A DNA stretch of 10,662 nucleotides from an uncultured Collinsella sp. (GTDB lineage: Bacteria; Actinomycetota; Coriobacteriia; Coriobacteriales; Coriobacteriaceae), in NCBI GenBank assembly GCA_900544645.1, contig UQWG01000057.1:1-10662 (forward strand). The letters are read 5' to 3'. A program made the position numbers and the translations under genes. Positions 1 through 5,658 of this stretch are shown here, one piece after another. Below the pieces are notes generated by a model. That model was not told where the DNA came from and did not search any database. It was given only the letters and a program-made list of their open reading frames with translations. Position 1 is the first letter of the stretch. Each line of letters opens with the position of its first letter.

Positions 1-144
1 ACCCTTGGTGGTGATGGCGCCCAGCTGGGAAACATCAAAGAAGTTCTGGAACTGCCAACCGTAGCCAAAGGTGCCGGCTGCGGTGTTGATGGGGTTCTGC
101 ATCTTGACGCCGCCGAAATCGACGGCCATGTTCACGGTACCCAC
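1..144 (-). CDS. pyrD: Dihydroorotate dehydrogenase, catalytic subunit, class 1B (partial, N-terminus only)
   Basis: This is the 5' end of a minus-strand gene cut off by the left window edge; about 48 residues are visible. They contain the typical PyrD opening: a VDFGGVKMQNP-like strand, then the NTAAGTFGYG segment that shapes the FMN pocket, and LGAITTKG near the edge. The product oxidises dihydroorotate to orotate with FMN in the cytoplasm. The adjacent pyrK marks it as the class 1B, NAD-linked heterotetramer type. The start is uncertain. GTG at 144 shares its G with the pyrK TAG stop and has a GGTGGT Shine-Dalgarno 6 bases upstream. An in-frame GTG at 135 and ATG at 129 are alternatives. 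I prefer 144 on ribosome-binding-site spacing; the family call does not depend on this choice. Confidence 0.93.
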   Translation of the reverse strand, partial: MGTVNMAVDFGGVKMQNPINTAAGTFGYGWQFQNFFDVSQLGAITTKG

Positions 145-935
145 TAGAAGACCACCACCTTGGAAGCATCGAACACGGGGCCGCACATGCAAGCACCCTT
201 CATACCGTCGACCGTCTCGACATTGCAGGTGTTGCAGGCGCCAAAGCCACAGCTCATCATGCGCTCGAGGGACACCTCGCAGTACGCACCGGCCTCGGCG
301 GCAGCGGCGGCGACTTTCTTCATCATGACAGCGGGGCCGCAGCTGGCCACATAGTCGTAGCCGCCCTCGCCGAGCAGCTCGGCAGCCGGGTCGGTGCAAA
401 AACCGTGCGTGCCCAGCGTGCCATCATCGGTGCAAACGTTGACCGTGGCGCCCAGCACGCGGAACTCATCAATGCCCACGGCCTTGGAAGCGGTGCCAAA
501 GCCCAGGCAAACGTCGACATCCACGCCCTGCTCGGCAAGCTTGCCGGCAAGGCACAGCACGGGCGGAACGCCGATGCCGCCCGCCACGAGCAGCGCCTTC
601 CTAGTGCCCTCGGGAACAAGCCAGCCGCGGCCGCCAGGGCCCAACAGGTTAGAGGTGGAGCCGGGGCCCATCTGGGACAAACGACGGGTATCGTCGCCCA
701 CGACGGCGTACCACAGCTCGACGGTGCCGGCCTCGGCGTCGGCGCGGTAGTAGCTCAGGGGCACGCGAAGCAGCGAGGACGCATCACCGGGTACGGCGAT
801 GTTCACAAACTGACCGGGCTTGAGCGCACTTGCAAGCTTGGGGGCCGAGATGACGAGCGAGAAGACGCCGTCGGCGATCTCCCGGTTCGAGACGACCTCG
901 AAGTCGTGCATGCGTGCAGTGGAAGGTGTGGGCAT
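144..935 (-). CDS. pyrK: Dihydroorotate dehydrogenase electron transfer subunit
   Basis: The 263-residue protein passes electrons from dihydroorotate (via PyrD FMN) through a 2Fe-2S cluster and FAD to NAD+. It has the ferredoxin-reductase layout. An FAD-binding barrel contains RVPLSYY at about residues 57-63 (the family usually has RPxS). A nucleotide-binding half carries the VAGGIGVPPV loop at about 117-126. A C-terminal cluster domain has Cys229, Cys234 and Cys237 plus Cys249 or Cys251 as ligands. Length matches the roughly 256 residues of the Bacillus protein. The ATG at 935 is chosen because GGAG lies 5 bases upstream; an in-frame ATG at 971 has no comparable site and would add 12 atypical residues. 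The gene lies 92 bp after pyrC and touches pyrD, so PyrK and PyrD are probably translated together. Confidence 0.96.
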   Translation of the reverse strand: MPTPSTARMHDFEVVSNREIADGVFSLVISAPKLASALKPGQFVNIAVPGDASSLLRVPLSYYRADAEAGTVELWYAVVGDDTRRLSQMGPGSTSNLLGPGGRGWLVPEGTRKALLVAGGIGVPPVLCLAGKLAEQGVDVDVCLGFGTASKAVGIDEFRVLGATVNVCTDDGTLGTHGFCTDPAAELLGEGGYDYVASCGPAVMMKKVAAAAAEAGAYCEVSLERMMSCGFGACNTCNVETVDGMKGACMCGPVFDASKVVVF

Positions 936-982
936 AAACGCTCCAATCCCCCATGCGGTTGCATGGTCCAAACGAATAGAAA

Positions 983-1007
983 GCGCGGCACCGCAAGGGC
1001 GCCGCGC
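983..1007 (-). other. GC-rich hairpin in the pyrC-pyrK gap
   Basis: On the minus strand, GCGCGGCGCC pairs with GGTGCCGCGC (10 bp, one G-U wobble) around a five-base CTTGC loop, followed by TTTCTATT. It sits in the only sizeable gap of the operon. The short, broken T-run makes it a weak terminator at best. A partial terminator or an mRNA-stabilising or processing element between pyrC and pyrKD is plausible. Confidence 0.55.
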
Positions 1008-1027
1008 ACAAAAGCGATAAGGCTATG

Positions 1028-2317
1028 CTAGCAGATGCAGCCGTCGGCAAGCGTCTGTTTACCGCCGACAAATACATCGGTGGCACGACCGGTGAGCGTG
1101 CGGCCGGCAAAACCGGAGTTCTCGGCGCGCGACTCGTAACCGTCCTCGCCAACCGTCCAGGTTGCGGAGGGGTCGAACACGGTCAGGTCGGCAACGGATC
1201 CCGCCTTGACCTGAACCTGGTCGAGACCCAGGATCTCACGCGGTTTGATGGCCATGAGCTCGACCATGCGGCCCATGCTCATCTTGCCCGTGTTGACCAG
1301 CTCGGTGAGCACGAGCGACAGCGAGGTCTCGAGGCCGATCATGCCAAAGGGTGCGAGCTCGAACTCGCGGGCCTTCTCCCACGGGGTGTGGGGAGCGTGA
1401 TCGGTGACGATAACGTCGACGGTGCCGTCGATGACGCCCTGACGGATGGCCTCGGCATCCTCCTCGGTACGCAGCGGCGGGTTGACCTTGAGCGAGGTGT
1501 TGTAGGTCTCGTCCAGATCGTTCTCGGTCAGGAACATGTGGTGCGGGGTGGCCTCGCAGGTAACCTGAACGCCAGCGGCCTTGCCGGCACGCACGATCTC
1601 CAGGCCATGGGCGGTGGAGATGTGCTGGATGTGCAGCTTGGCACCGGTCAGCTTGGCGATCTCGATGTCGCGGGCGATCTGGAGCTCCTCGCCGGCAGCC
1701 GGCCAGCCCTCGAGGGCCAGACGGGTCGAGACCTTGCCCTCGTTGATCTGGCCGTGGCCGACCAAGTCCTCGTCCTGGCAGTGGCTCATAAAGACCTTGC
1801 CGAACATCTTGCCGTAGTCCATGCAACGACGGAGCATGCCCGCGCCCTGCACGCCGCGACCGTCGTCGGTGAAGGCGACGGCGCCGTGGGCGACCATATC
1901 GCCCATCTCGGACATGGCCTCGCCCTTAAGACCGCGGGTCATGGCGCCCGACGGATAGACGCGGCAGTGGCCGACCTCGGCAGCACGGGACTTTACGAAC
2001 TCCACGACGGTACCGTTATCGGTGACGGGATCGGTGTTGGGCATGGAGCACACGCCGGTAAAGCCGCCCTTGGCAGCTGCGCGGGTACCGCTCTCGATGT
2101 CCTCTTTGACCTCGTAGCCGGGCTCGCGAAGGTGAACGTGCATATCCACCAGGCCGGGGACGAGGTACTTGCCGGAAAGGTCGCGGACCTCGGCTCCCTC
2201 GACGGCGAGATTCTCGCCGACCTCGGCGATCTTGTCGCTGTCAATCAGGACGTCAACGACACCGTCAAGCTCGACGGACGGGTCGACGACGTGGGCATTC
2301 TTAAGAAGCAAGGCCAT
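1028..2317 (-). CDS. pyrC: Dihydroorotase (class I)
   Basis: The 429-residue zinc amidohydrolase closes N-carbamoyl-L-aspartate to dihydroorotate, the third step of pyrimidine synthesis. The metal-site residues are all visible: D58-M-H60-V-H62 in a DMHVHLREPG motif, FTDDGRG around Asp151/152 (the aspartate that replaces the carboxylated lysine in bacterial class I enzymes), His179 in MSHCQD, His232 in IQHIS, and Asp306 with His307/His310 in VTDHAPH. Substrate-binding elements such as MPNTDP (about 92-97) and NPPLR (about 279-283) are present. Length equals that of the Bacillus and Aquifex enzymes. The ATG at 2317 is chosen because TGGAGGT lies 7 bases upstream; an ATG at 2332 would ignore that site. 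The gene overlaps the end of pyrB by 17 bp, indicating translational coupling. Confidence 0.98.
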   Translation of the reverse strand: MALLLKNAHVVDPSVELDGVVDVLIDSDKIAEVGENLAVEGAEVRDLSGKYLVPGLVDMHVHLREPGYEVKEDIESGTRAAAKGGFTGVCSMPNTDPVTDNGTVVEFVKSRAAEVGHCRVYPSGAMTRGLKGEAMSEMGDMVAHGAVAFTDDGRGVQGAGMLRRCMDYGKMFGKVFMSHCQDEDLVGHGQINEGKVSTRLALEGWPAAGEELQIARDIEIAKLTGAKLHIQHISTAHGLEIVRAGKAAGVQVTCEATPHHMFLTENDLDETYNTSLKVNPPLRTEEDAEAIRQGVIDGTVDVIVTDHAPHTPWEKAREFELAPFGMIGLETSLSLVLTELVNTGKMSMGRMVELMAIKPREILGLDQVQVKAGSVADLTVFDPSATWTVGEDGYESRAENSGFAGRTLTGRATDVFVGGKQTLADGCIC

Positions 2318-3245
2318 TATCGGCACCTCCAAGCAGCAGATACAGGATAGCCATACGCACGCAGATACCGGCGTAGACCTGCTCCAGGATGACGGAGCGT
2401 TGCGGGTGGTCGGCCATATAGGAATCGAACTCGACGCCGCGGTTGATGGGGCCCGGGTGGCAGATAATCGCGTCGGGCTTCATGAGCTTCTCGCGGTCCT
2501 TGGTCAGACCGAAGAGCTTGTGGTACTCACGAATGGTCGGGAACGGGGCACCCTCGAGACGCTCCTGCTGCACGCGCAGCATGTAGACGACGTCCAGCTC
2601 GGGCAGGACGGAATCGAGGTCGCTCGTCACGTGGTCGCAACCCAGGACCTCGGGCGCCGGCGGCAGCAGCGTGCCGGGGGCGACGGCGTAGGTCTCGCAG
2701 CCCATGATCTTAAGGGCGGGGATCAGCGAGCCGCAGACGCGGGAGTGTGAGATATCGCCGACGACGGCGACCTTCAGACCGTGGAAGTCACCCTTGTGCT
2801 CCCAGATGGTGTACAGGTCGAGCAGGGCCTGCGTGGGATGGTTGTGCTTGCCGTCACCGGCGCAGATGACGCTCGCGGGCGAGTTCTGCGTGACGATGTA
2901 GGGAGCGCCGGCGTGCTTATCGCGAACGACGATGCAGTCGATCTTATAGGCGTTGAGGGTCTCGACGGTATCGACGAGGCTCTCGCCCTTGACCGTGGAG
3001 GTCGAGGAGCCGCCAAAGTTAAGGCTGTCGGCCGAAAGGCGCTTCTCGGCGAGCTCGAAGGAGCTGCGGGTACGCGTCGAGGGCTCGTTGAACATGTTGA
3101 CGATTGTCTTGCCCTTGAGCGTGGGGACCTTCTTGATGGCACGCTCGTTGACCTCGGAGAACGCCTTGGCGGTCTCGAGGATGAGCTTGATATCCTCTTC
3201 GGAGTACTCGGTAATGTCGATCAGGTGCTTATGGTTGAACGCCAC
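2301..3245 (-). CDS. pyrB: Aspartate carbamoyltransferase, catalytic chain
   Basis: The 314-residue enzyme joins carbamoyl phosphate and L-aspartate, the committed step of the pathway. The carbamoyl-phosphate signature S56-T-R-T-R60 is intact, as are the KGES loop (about 86-89), HPTQALLDL (about 136-144), GDISHSRV (about 163-170) and HPGPINRG (about 263-270). No regulatory pyrI gene is adjacent, so it probably works as an unregulated catalytic trimer, with control passed to PyrR. Start choice: a GTG at 3257 overlaps pyrR but has GGGAG directly against it with no spacer. GTG at 3245 has GGGAGGTG 9 bases upstream and gives an N-terminus (MAFNHKHLIDI) typical of the family. It begins 4 bp after the pyrR stop and overlaps pyrC by 17 bp. 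Confidence 0.97.
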   Translation of the reverse strand: MAFNHKHLIDITEYSEEDIKLILETAKAFSEVNERAIKKVPTLKGKTIVNMFNEPSTRTRSSFELAEKRLSADSLNFGGSSTSTVKGESLVDTVETLNAYKIDCIVVRDKHAGAPYIVTQNSPASVICAGDGKHNHPTQALLDLYTIWEHKGDFHGLKVAVVGDISHSRVCGSLIPALKIMGCETYAVAPGTLLPPAPEVLGCDHVTSDLDSVLPELDVVYMLRVQQERLEGAPFPTIREYHKLFGLTKDREKLMKPDAIICHPGPINRGVEFDSYMADHPQRSVILEQVYAGICVRMAILYLLLGGADNGLAS

Positions 3246-3249
3246 GGTA

Positions 3250-3834
3250 CTACTCACCTCCCAGCGGCGCGGAGCCCACGTGGGAACCCGGCGCGACGTC
3301 GTTAATCTCGACGGCGGTGTGGCCGTCGACTTCCTTCATATATAGGTGCACGTTCTCCTCATGCGACGAGGGAACGTTCTTGCCGACAAAATCCGGCGAG
3401 ATGGGGAGCTCGCGGTGGCCGCGGTCAACGAGGACTGCCAGCTCAATGCGGCTCGGACGGCCCAGGTCCATGACGGCGTCTAGAGCGGCGCGGATGGTAC
3501 GACCCGTGTACAGGATGTCGTCCACCAAAACGACGCGTTTGCCATCGACGCTGAAGGGAATGTTGGTGGCGTGGATCGCGGGAGCGAAATTGGTAGCGTA
3601 GTCATCGCGGTAGAAGCTGATGTCGAGGCTGCCGAGCGGAACGTCGACGCCCTCGATCTCCTTGATCTCCTCGACGAGCTTCTTTGCCAGAAGGTCGCCG
3701 CGCGTGACGATGCCGACCAGAGCGAGGTCTTCACAGCCCTCGTTGCGCTCGAGAATCTCGTGCGCGATGCGGGTCATCGCTCGATTGACGGCGGTCTCGT
3801 CCATGATGACCGCCTTGGGGGAAGTCGTGCCCAT
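3250..3834 (-). CDS. pyrR: Bifunctional pyr operon RNA-binding regulator / uracil phosphoribosyltransferase
   Basis: The 194-residue protein has the type I phosphoribosyltransferase fold. The PRPP-binding motif VVLVDDILYTGRT spans about residues 101-113, and GIVTRGDLLA (about 41-50) is the family's second loop. PyrR proteins bind UMP/UTP and then a hairpin in pyr mRNA, lowering expression when pyrimidines are plentiful; many also convert uracil to UMP. Length is slightly above the 181 residues of Bacillus PyrR, through a C-terminal tail. The ATG at 3834 has AAGGAG four bases upstream. It is the first gene of the operon, directly behind a leader with a PyrR-loop-like hairpin and terminator (3874-3966), which fits autoregulation by attenuation. 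It ends 4 bp before pyrB. Confidence 0.97.
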   Translation of the reverse strand: MGTTSPKAVIMDETAVNRAMTRIAHEILERNEGCEDLALVGIVTRGDLLAKKLVEEIKEIEGVDVPLGSLDISFYRDDYATNFAPAIHATNIPFSVDGKRVVLVDDILYTGRTIRAALDAVMDLGRPSRIELAVLVDRGHRELPISPDFVGKNVPSSHEENVHLYMKEVDGHTAVEINDVAPGSHVGSAPLGGE

Positions 3835-3855
3835 CGATCTCCTTCCTCACATGTC

Positions 3856-3875
3856 TTGACTGCTGACACAGTCAA
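3856..3875 (-). other. Hairpin between attenuator and pyrR ribosome-binding site
   Basis: TTGACTG and CAGTCAA pair perfectly (7 bp) around the six-base loop TGTCAG on the minus strand. It lies between the T-run of the leader terminator and the pyrR Shine-Dalgarno. Its upstream arm overlaps the last bases of the T-run, so it can form only in read-through transcripts. A role in stabilising or exposing the pyrR start is possible but not shown. Confidence 0.45.
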
Positions 3876-3912
3876 AAAAATAGATGCCCGACCGCTTAAA
3901 GCGGACCAGACA
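3874..3912 (-). terminator. Leader attenuator terminator of the pyr operon
   Basis: On the minus strand, CCGCT pairs with AGCGG around a TTA loop. Outer pairs between TGTCTG (3907-3912) and CGGGCA (3885-3890) extend it, with a bulged G and a T-T mismatch. The hairpin is followed by TCTATTTTTTT. It lies upstream of pyrR, so it would stop transcription before the operon. This is the expected site of conditional termination by PyrR. Confidence 0.72.
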
Positions 3913-3966
3913 CCCACAGGAAAGGCTGCTCTTTGGCAGCTATGTAATTCCATGTGGGTATCTCGT
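3905..3966 (-). promoter_or_regulatory. Candidate PyrR-binding hairpin in the pyr leader
   Basis: A long imperfect hairpin. The upper stem GCTGC/GCAGC (3925-3940) closes a six-base loop CAAAGA; the known PyrR loop consensus is CNGNGA, so only the third base differs. Below it are an asymmetric internal loop, a GGAA/TTCC stem, and a base helix in which ACGAGATACCCACA (3953-3966) pairs with TGTGGGTGTCTGGT (3905-3918), with one mismatch and one G-U pair. The last eight bases also form the outer 5' arm of the adjacent terminator, so the full helix and the full terminator exclude each other. PyrR recognition is inferred from the loop and from pyrR being the next gene. Confidence 0.62.
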
Positions 3967-3988
3967 ACCCCTTTAATGGTCAAGGGAT

Positions 3989-3994
3989 AGTGTA
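3989..3994 (-). promoter_or_regulatory. Possible -10 box of the pyr operon promoter
   Basis: TACACT on the minus strand lies about 7 bases ahead of where the leader would need to begin for the whole regulatory hairpin to be transcribed. No good -35 is visible at 16-18 bases: the 17-base position reads TCGCAA, only three matches to consensus. A more distal alternative is TTTTCA, 17 bases, then TATATA, ending near 4067. Weak evidence; the position is mostly argued from the leader architecture. Confidence 0.3.
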
Positions 3995-4087
3995 GCCAAC
4001 CTCGGGCTTAATTGCGAGCATAAATACAGAGCAATCCGTAAACGGAGCCCAATGCTCCATAAACCTATATATATTTGTGGGACGAGC

Positions 4088-4116
4088 TTGAAAACACACG
4101 CACGAGCTGGCATAAT
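4088..4116 (+). promoter_or_regulatory. Upstream candidate promoter P1 of rpmB
   Basis: TTGAAA (4088-4093), a 17-base spacer, and CATAAT (4111-4116) preceded by TGG, giving an extended -10. This is the best sigma-70-type match in the intergenic region. Transcription would start near 4123, leaving an rpmB leader of about 160 bases. Confidence 0.6.
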
Positions 4117-4222
4117 CCCCTCTGCTGCACGCAAATCGGATCTACGTCCAGGGCCGTAGCGTGGGCACTATCGCCAAAAGAGGAATATCTCTGTGTAGAT
4201 TGCGCACAGGGAGCGACTTCTG

Positions 4223-4231
4223 TGCTATAGT
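4223..4231 (+). promoter_or_regulatory. Proximal candidate promoter P2 of rpmB (extended -10)
   Basis: TGC followed by TATAGT forms an extended -10 with five of six matches. The -35 region at 17 bases is poor. The start would fall near 4238, about 48 bases before the rpmB ATG. Confidence 0.5.
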
Positions 4232-4285
4232 TCAGGCTTGTTTGTTAACGCGACATGTTCGTTTGTCGCCCAAGGAGGGTCAGTT

Positions 4286-4474
4286 ATGTCCAAAGTTTGC
4301 GAAGTTTGCGGTAAGCACCCCGTTGCCGGTCGCTCCATCAGCCACTCTCACCGCGTCACCAACCGTAAGTTCCGCCCCAACATCCAGCGCGTCTACGTCG
4401 TCGTCGATGGTCACCGTCGCAAGATGAACGTTTGCTCCACCTGCCTCAAGTCTGGCAAGGTTGCGCGCTCCTAA
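4286..4474 (+). CDS. rpmB: 50S ribosomal protein L28 (bL28)
   Basis: The 62-residue basic protein is a component of the large ribosomal subunit. The sequence has the L28 pattern: SKVCEVCGKHPVAGRSISHSH at the N-terminus, RKFRPNIQRV in the middle and a KVARS tail. Two CxxC pairs (CEVC and CSTC) form the zinc ribbon of the 'C-plus' version of the family. The ATG at 4286 is chosen over an in-frame ATG at 4238 because AAGGAGGG lies 6 bases upstream and the shorter product matches the family length exactly. It is a single-gene unit, divergent from the pyr operon, with its own terminator at 4547. Confidence 0.97.
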   Translation: MSKVCEVCGKHPVAGRSISHSHRVTNRKFRPNIQRVYVVVDGHRRKMNVCSTCLKSGKVARS

Positions 4475-4546
4475 ATAAGGTCTTACCAACAAGTACCTCG
4501 GACTCTCCGGGTCAAAGACCTCGCGTTCATATAGAACTTACCAAAG

Positions 4547-4575
4547 GCGTCCTCCCCTACGGAGGGCGCTTTTTT
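4547..4575 (+). terminator. Intrinsic terminator of rpmB
   Basis: GCGTCCTCC pairs with GGAGGGCGC (9 bp, one G-U) around a CCTAC loop, followed by six T's. It lies 73 bases after the rpmB stop codon. The RAYT element begins 14 bases further on. Confidence 0.9.
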
Positions 4576-4588
4576 GTGCTCATTGGGC

Positions 4589-4640
4589 GCTCATTGGGGA
4601 CAGACTTAGATGAGTGCTTTCACGCATTGGGGACAGACAT
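4589..4640 (+). repeat. Left 52-bp inverted repeat of the RAYT element
   Basis: It begins GCTCATTGGGGACAGAC and ends TTGGGGACAGACAT. Two direct copies of CATTGGGGACAGAC flank an imperfect hairpin, ATGAGTG-CTTT-CACGCAT (one mismatch). It matches the reverse complement of 5587-5638 at 49 of 52 positions; the differences are at repeat positions 21, 36 and 41. Confidence 0.92.
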
Positions 4641-4680
4641 GACGTACACATGCGGCGCCATGATCAGGTCCTGCCCAGCC

Positions 4681-5457
4681 TCACGCAGCCTCCTTCCAGC
4701 CTGCAGTGGCCTTGGTCACGCTTGTAGCGCCGATACCGGTGATACGGGCAATTTGCTTGACCGTGAGATGTGCCCGCCTGAGCCTCAGCAGACACGCATC
4801 ACGCTCGAGTCGCGGCAGGGCCTTGAGCAGCGCAGGATCTATGCTCGGCAGGACTTCGTGCGCAACGGAAAGGGCCTCCTCATCGGGGATCCGCCGGCGT
4901 GGAAGAACCTCTACTGACCAGATGCGCCCGGCAACTTTCTCGAGATGCTCGCAATAGCAACGGGAGCCTCCGACAATATCGAGCATAGGGGCCGCATCAC
5001 AGATGTCAAAGGGATCATAGCCCAGCTGATATGCCTTGTAGCTTGACCAGCGGTATGCTTCGAGTGAGTTAATTGCACCCTTCACAGGATTGAGATGGAT
5101 ATAATCGAGTAGCTGCACCGCCTGTGTGTCCGACTCGACCGCGACCCGCGAATAGCGATTGTCAAACAAATGCCCCGTTCTCCCCGTTTTCCCATTGAAA
5201 TACTTAGCATATGCCGTCAATGCGCACTGCATCGCCTTTGAAAGATTGTCGAACGGATCATCAACCATCAAATGAAAGTGGTTGTCCATAAGGCACCAAG
5301 CCAAAACCGCCACTTTATGGCGCGCAAACCTGTCCGAGATATCCGATAGGAAACGATAGCGGTCGGAGTCATCTTCAAAAATAATCTGTTTAGAGTTACC
5401 ACGGTCAAAGACGTGGTAATAGCCGGTGAGCGAAACGGCACGGGCGCATCGAGGCAT
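4681..5457 (-). CDS. REP-associated tyrosine transposase (RAYT, Y1/HUH superfamily)
   Basis: The 258-residue protein belongs to the IS200/IS605-related TnpA_REP group, which cuts and joins single-stranded DNA near palindromic REP sequences. Visible motifs are YYHVFDRGN (about 13-21), the HUH metal site H60-F-H62 in MDNHFHLMV, GRTGHLFDNRYSRV (about 92-105), and the probable catalytic Tyr119 in LLDYIHLNPVKG. The C-terminal part (about 193-258) ends in LTVKQIARITGIGATSVTKA, which looks like a helix-turn-helix. The frame is intact and all key residues are present, so the enzyme may be active. The ATG at 5457 has AAAGGAGAG ending 3 bases upstream (core GGAG 5 bases away); an in-frame ATG at 5490 has no such site. 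It is convergent with rpmB. The surrounding 52-bp repeats are its likely substrate. Confidence 0.93.
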   Translation of the reverse strand: MPRCARAVSLTGYYHVFDRGNSKQIIFEDDSDRYRFLSDISDRFARHKVAVLAWCLMDNHFHLMVDDPFDNLSKAMQCALTAYAKYFNGKTGRTGHLFDNRYSRVAVESDTQAVQLLDYIHLNPVKGAINSLEAYRWSSYKAYQLGYDPFDICDAAPMLDIVGGSRCYCEHLEKVAGRIWSVEVLPRRRIPDEEALSVAHEVLPSIDPALLKALPRLERDACLLRLRRAHLTVKQIARITGIGATSVTKATAGWKEAA

Positions 5458-5459
5458 AA

Positions 5460-5503
5460 TCTCTCCTTTCAAAAACTGAACAGGCAACACCTAAAAGGAG
5501 AGA
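5460..5503 (-). promoter_or_regulatory. Hairpin masking the transposase ribosome-binding site
   Basis: In the minus-strand transcript, TCTCTCCTTT (5494-5503) is a perfect 10-base complement of AAAGGAGAGA (5460-5469), which contains the transposase Shine-Dalgarno. The loop is 24 bases. Pairing would hide the ribosome-binding site. IS200-family transposase genes are known to use 5' stem-loops of this kind to limit translation. Confidence 0.65.
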
Positions 5504-5533
5504 AGGAACGCGAAATGCTGAGCCTGTGATCTA

Positions 5534-5539
5534 TTTATA
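5534..5539 (-). promoter_or_regulatory. Possible -10 box of the transposase gene
   Basis: TATAAA on the minus strand, about 77 bases upstream of the transposase ATG, inside the element. No convincing -35 lies at 16-18 bases. A start near 5527 would include the masking hairpin in the transcript. Confidence 0.35.
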
Positions 5540-5586
5540 TCCAATGAGCGGCAAAAACAGGCCCAGAACGGCAAAATGGCAAATCA

Positions 5587-5638
5587 ATGTCTGTCCCAAA
5601 TGAGTGAAAGCACTCATGTAAGTCTGTCCCCAATGAGC
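5587..5638 (-). repeat. Right 52-bp inverted repeat of the RAYT element
   Basis: Reverse complement of the left repeat with three differences. Here the internal hairpin ATGAGTG-AAAG-CACTCAT is perfect. One of the two GGGACAGAC-bearing arms has TTTGGG instead of TTGGGG. It ends 148 bases ahead of the adhE start. Confidence 0.92.
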
Positions 5639-5658
5639 GGGGCGACAAAGCAGATGGT

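Larger units (their letters stand above)
3995..4285. other. Divergent intergenic region between pyr operon and rpmB
   Basis: No gene is supported in this stretch. It holds the promoters for both directions, an AT-rich patch (tatatatattt around 4066-4076), a small minus-strand hairpin with GGAGC/GCTCC arms near 4042-4056, and, in the rpmB leader, short stems CTACG/CGTAG near 4141-4160 and CTGTG/CACAG near 4190-4208. None of the short stems matches a leader element I recognise. Confidence 0.5.
4589..5638 (-). mobile_element. REPtron-like RAYT element with 52-bp inverted ends
   Basis: About 1.05 kb bounded by two 52-bp inverted repeats, enclosing a single Y1-type transposase gene on the minus strand. 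It lies directly behind the rpmB terminator and ahead of the adhE promoter, so no flanking gene is broken. No clear target-site duplication is visible, as expected for single-strand HUH transposases. Extra copies of a GCTCATTGG motif at 4578-4586 and (inverted) 5541-5549 sit outside the left end and inside the right end, so the exact edges are uncertain. Confidence 0.75.

Noticed and set aside
1025..2350. A 441-codon open frame antisense to pyrC
   Set aside because: The same compositional effect; pyrC on the other strand has every catalytic motif and a good ribosome-binding site.
4479..4520. Possible tRNA or structured RNA after rpmB, from GGTCTT/AAGACC arms 30 bases apart
   Set aside because: There is no T-loop, anticodon arm or acceptor pairing; the six-base arms are within chance expectation.
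4589..5638. The inverted repeats as a short CRISPR array or integron site
   Set aside because: There are only two inverted copies with a transposase between them and no regularly spaced spacers; the RAYT explains them.
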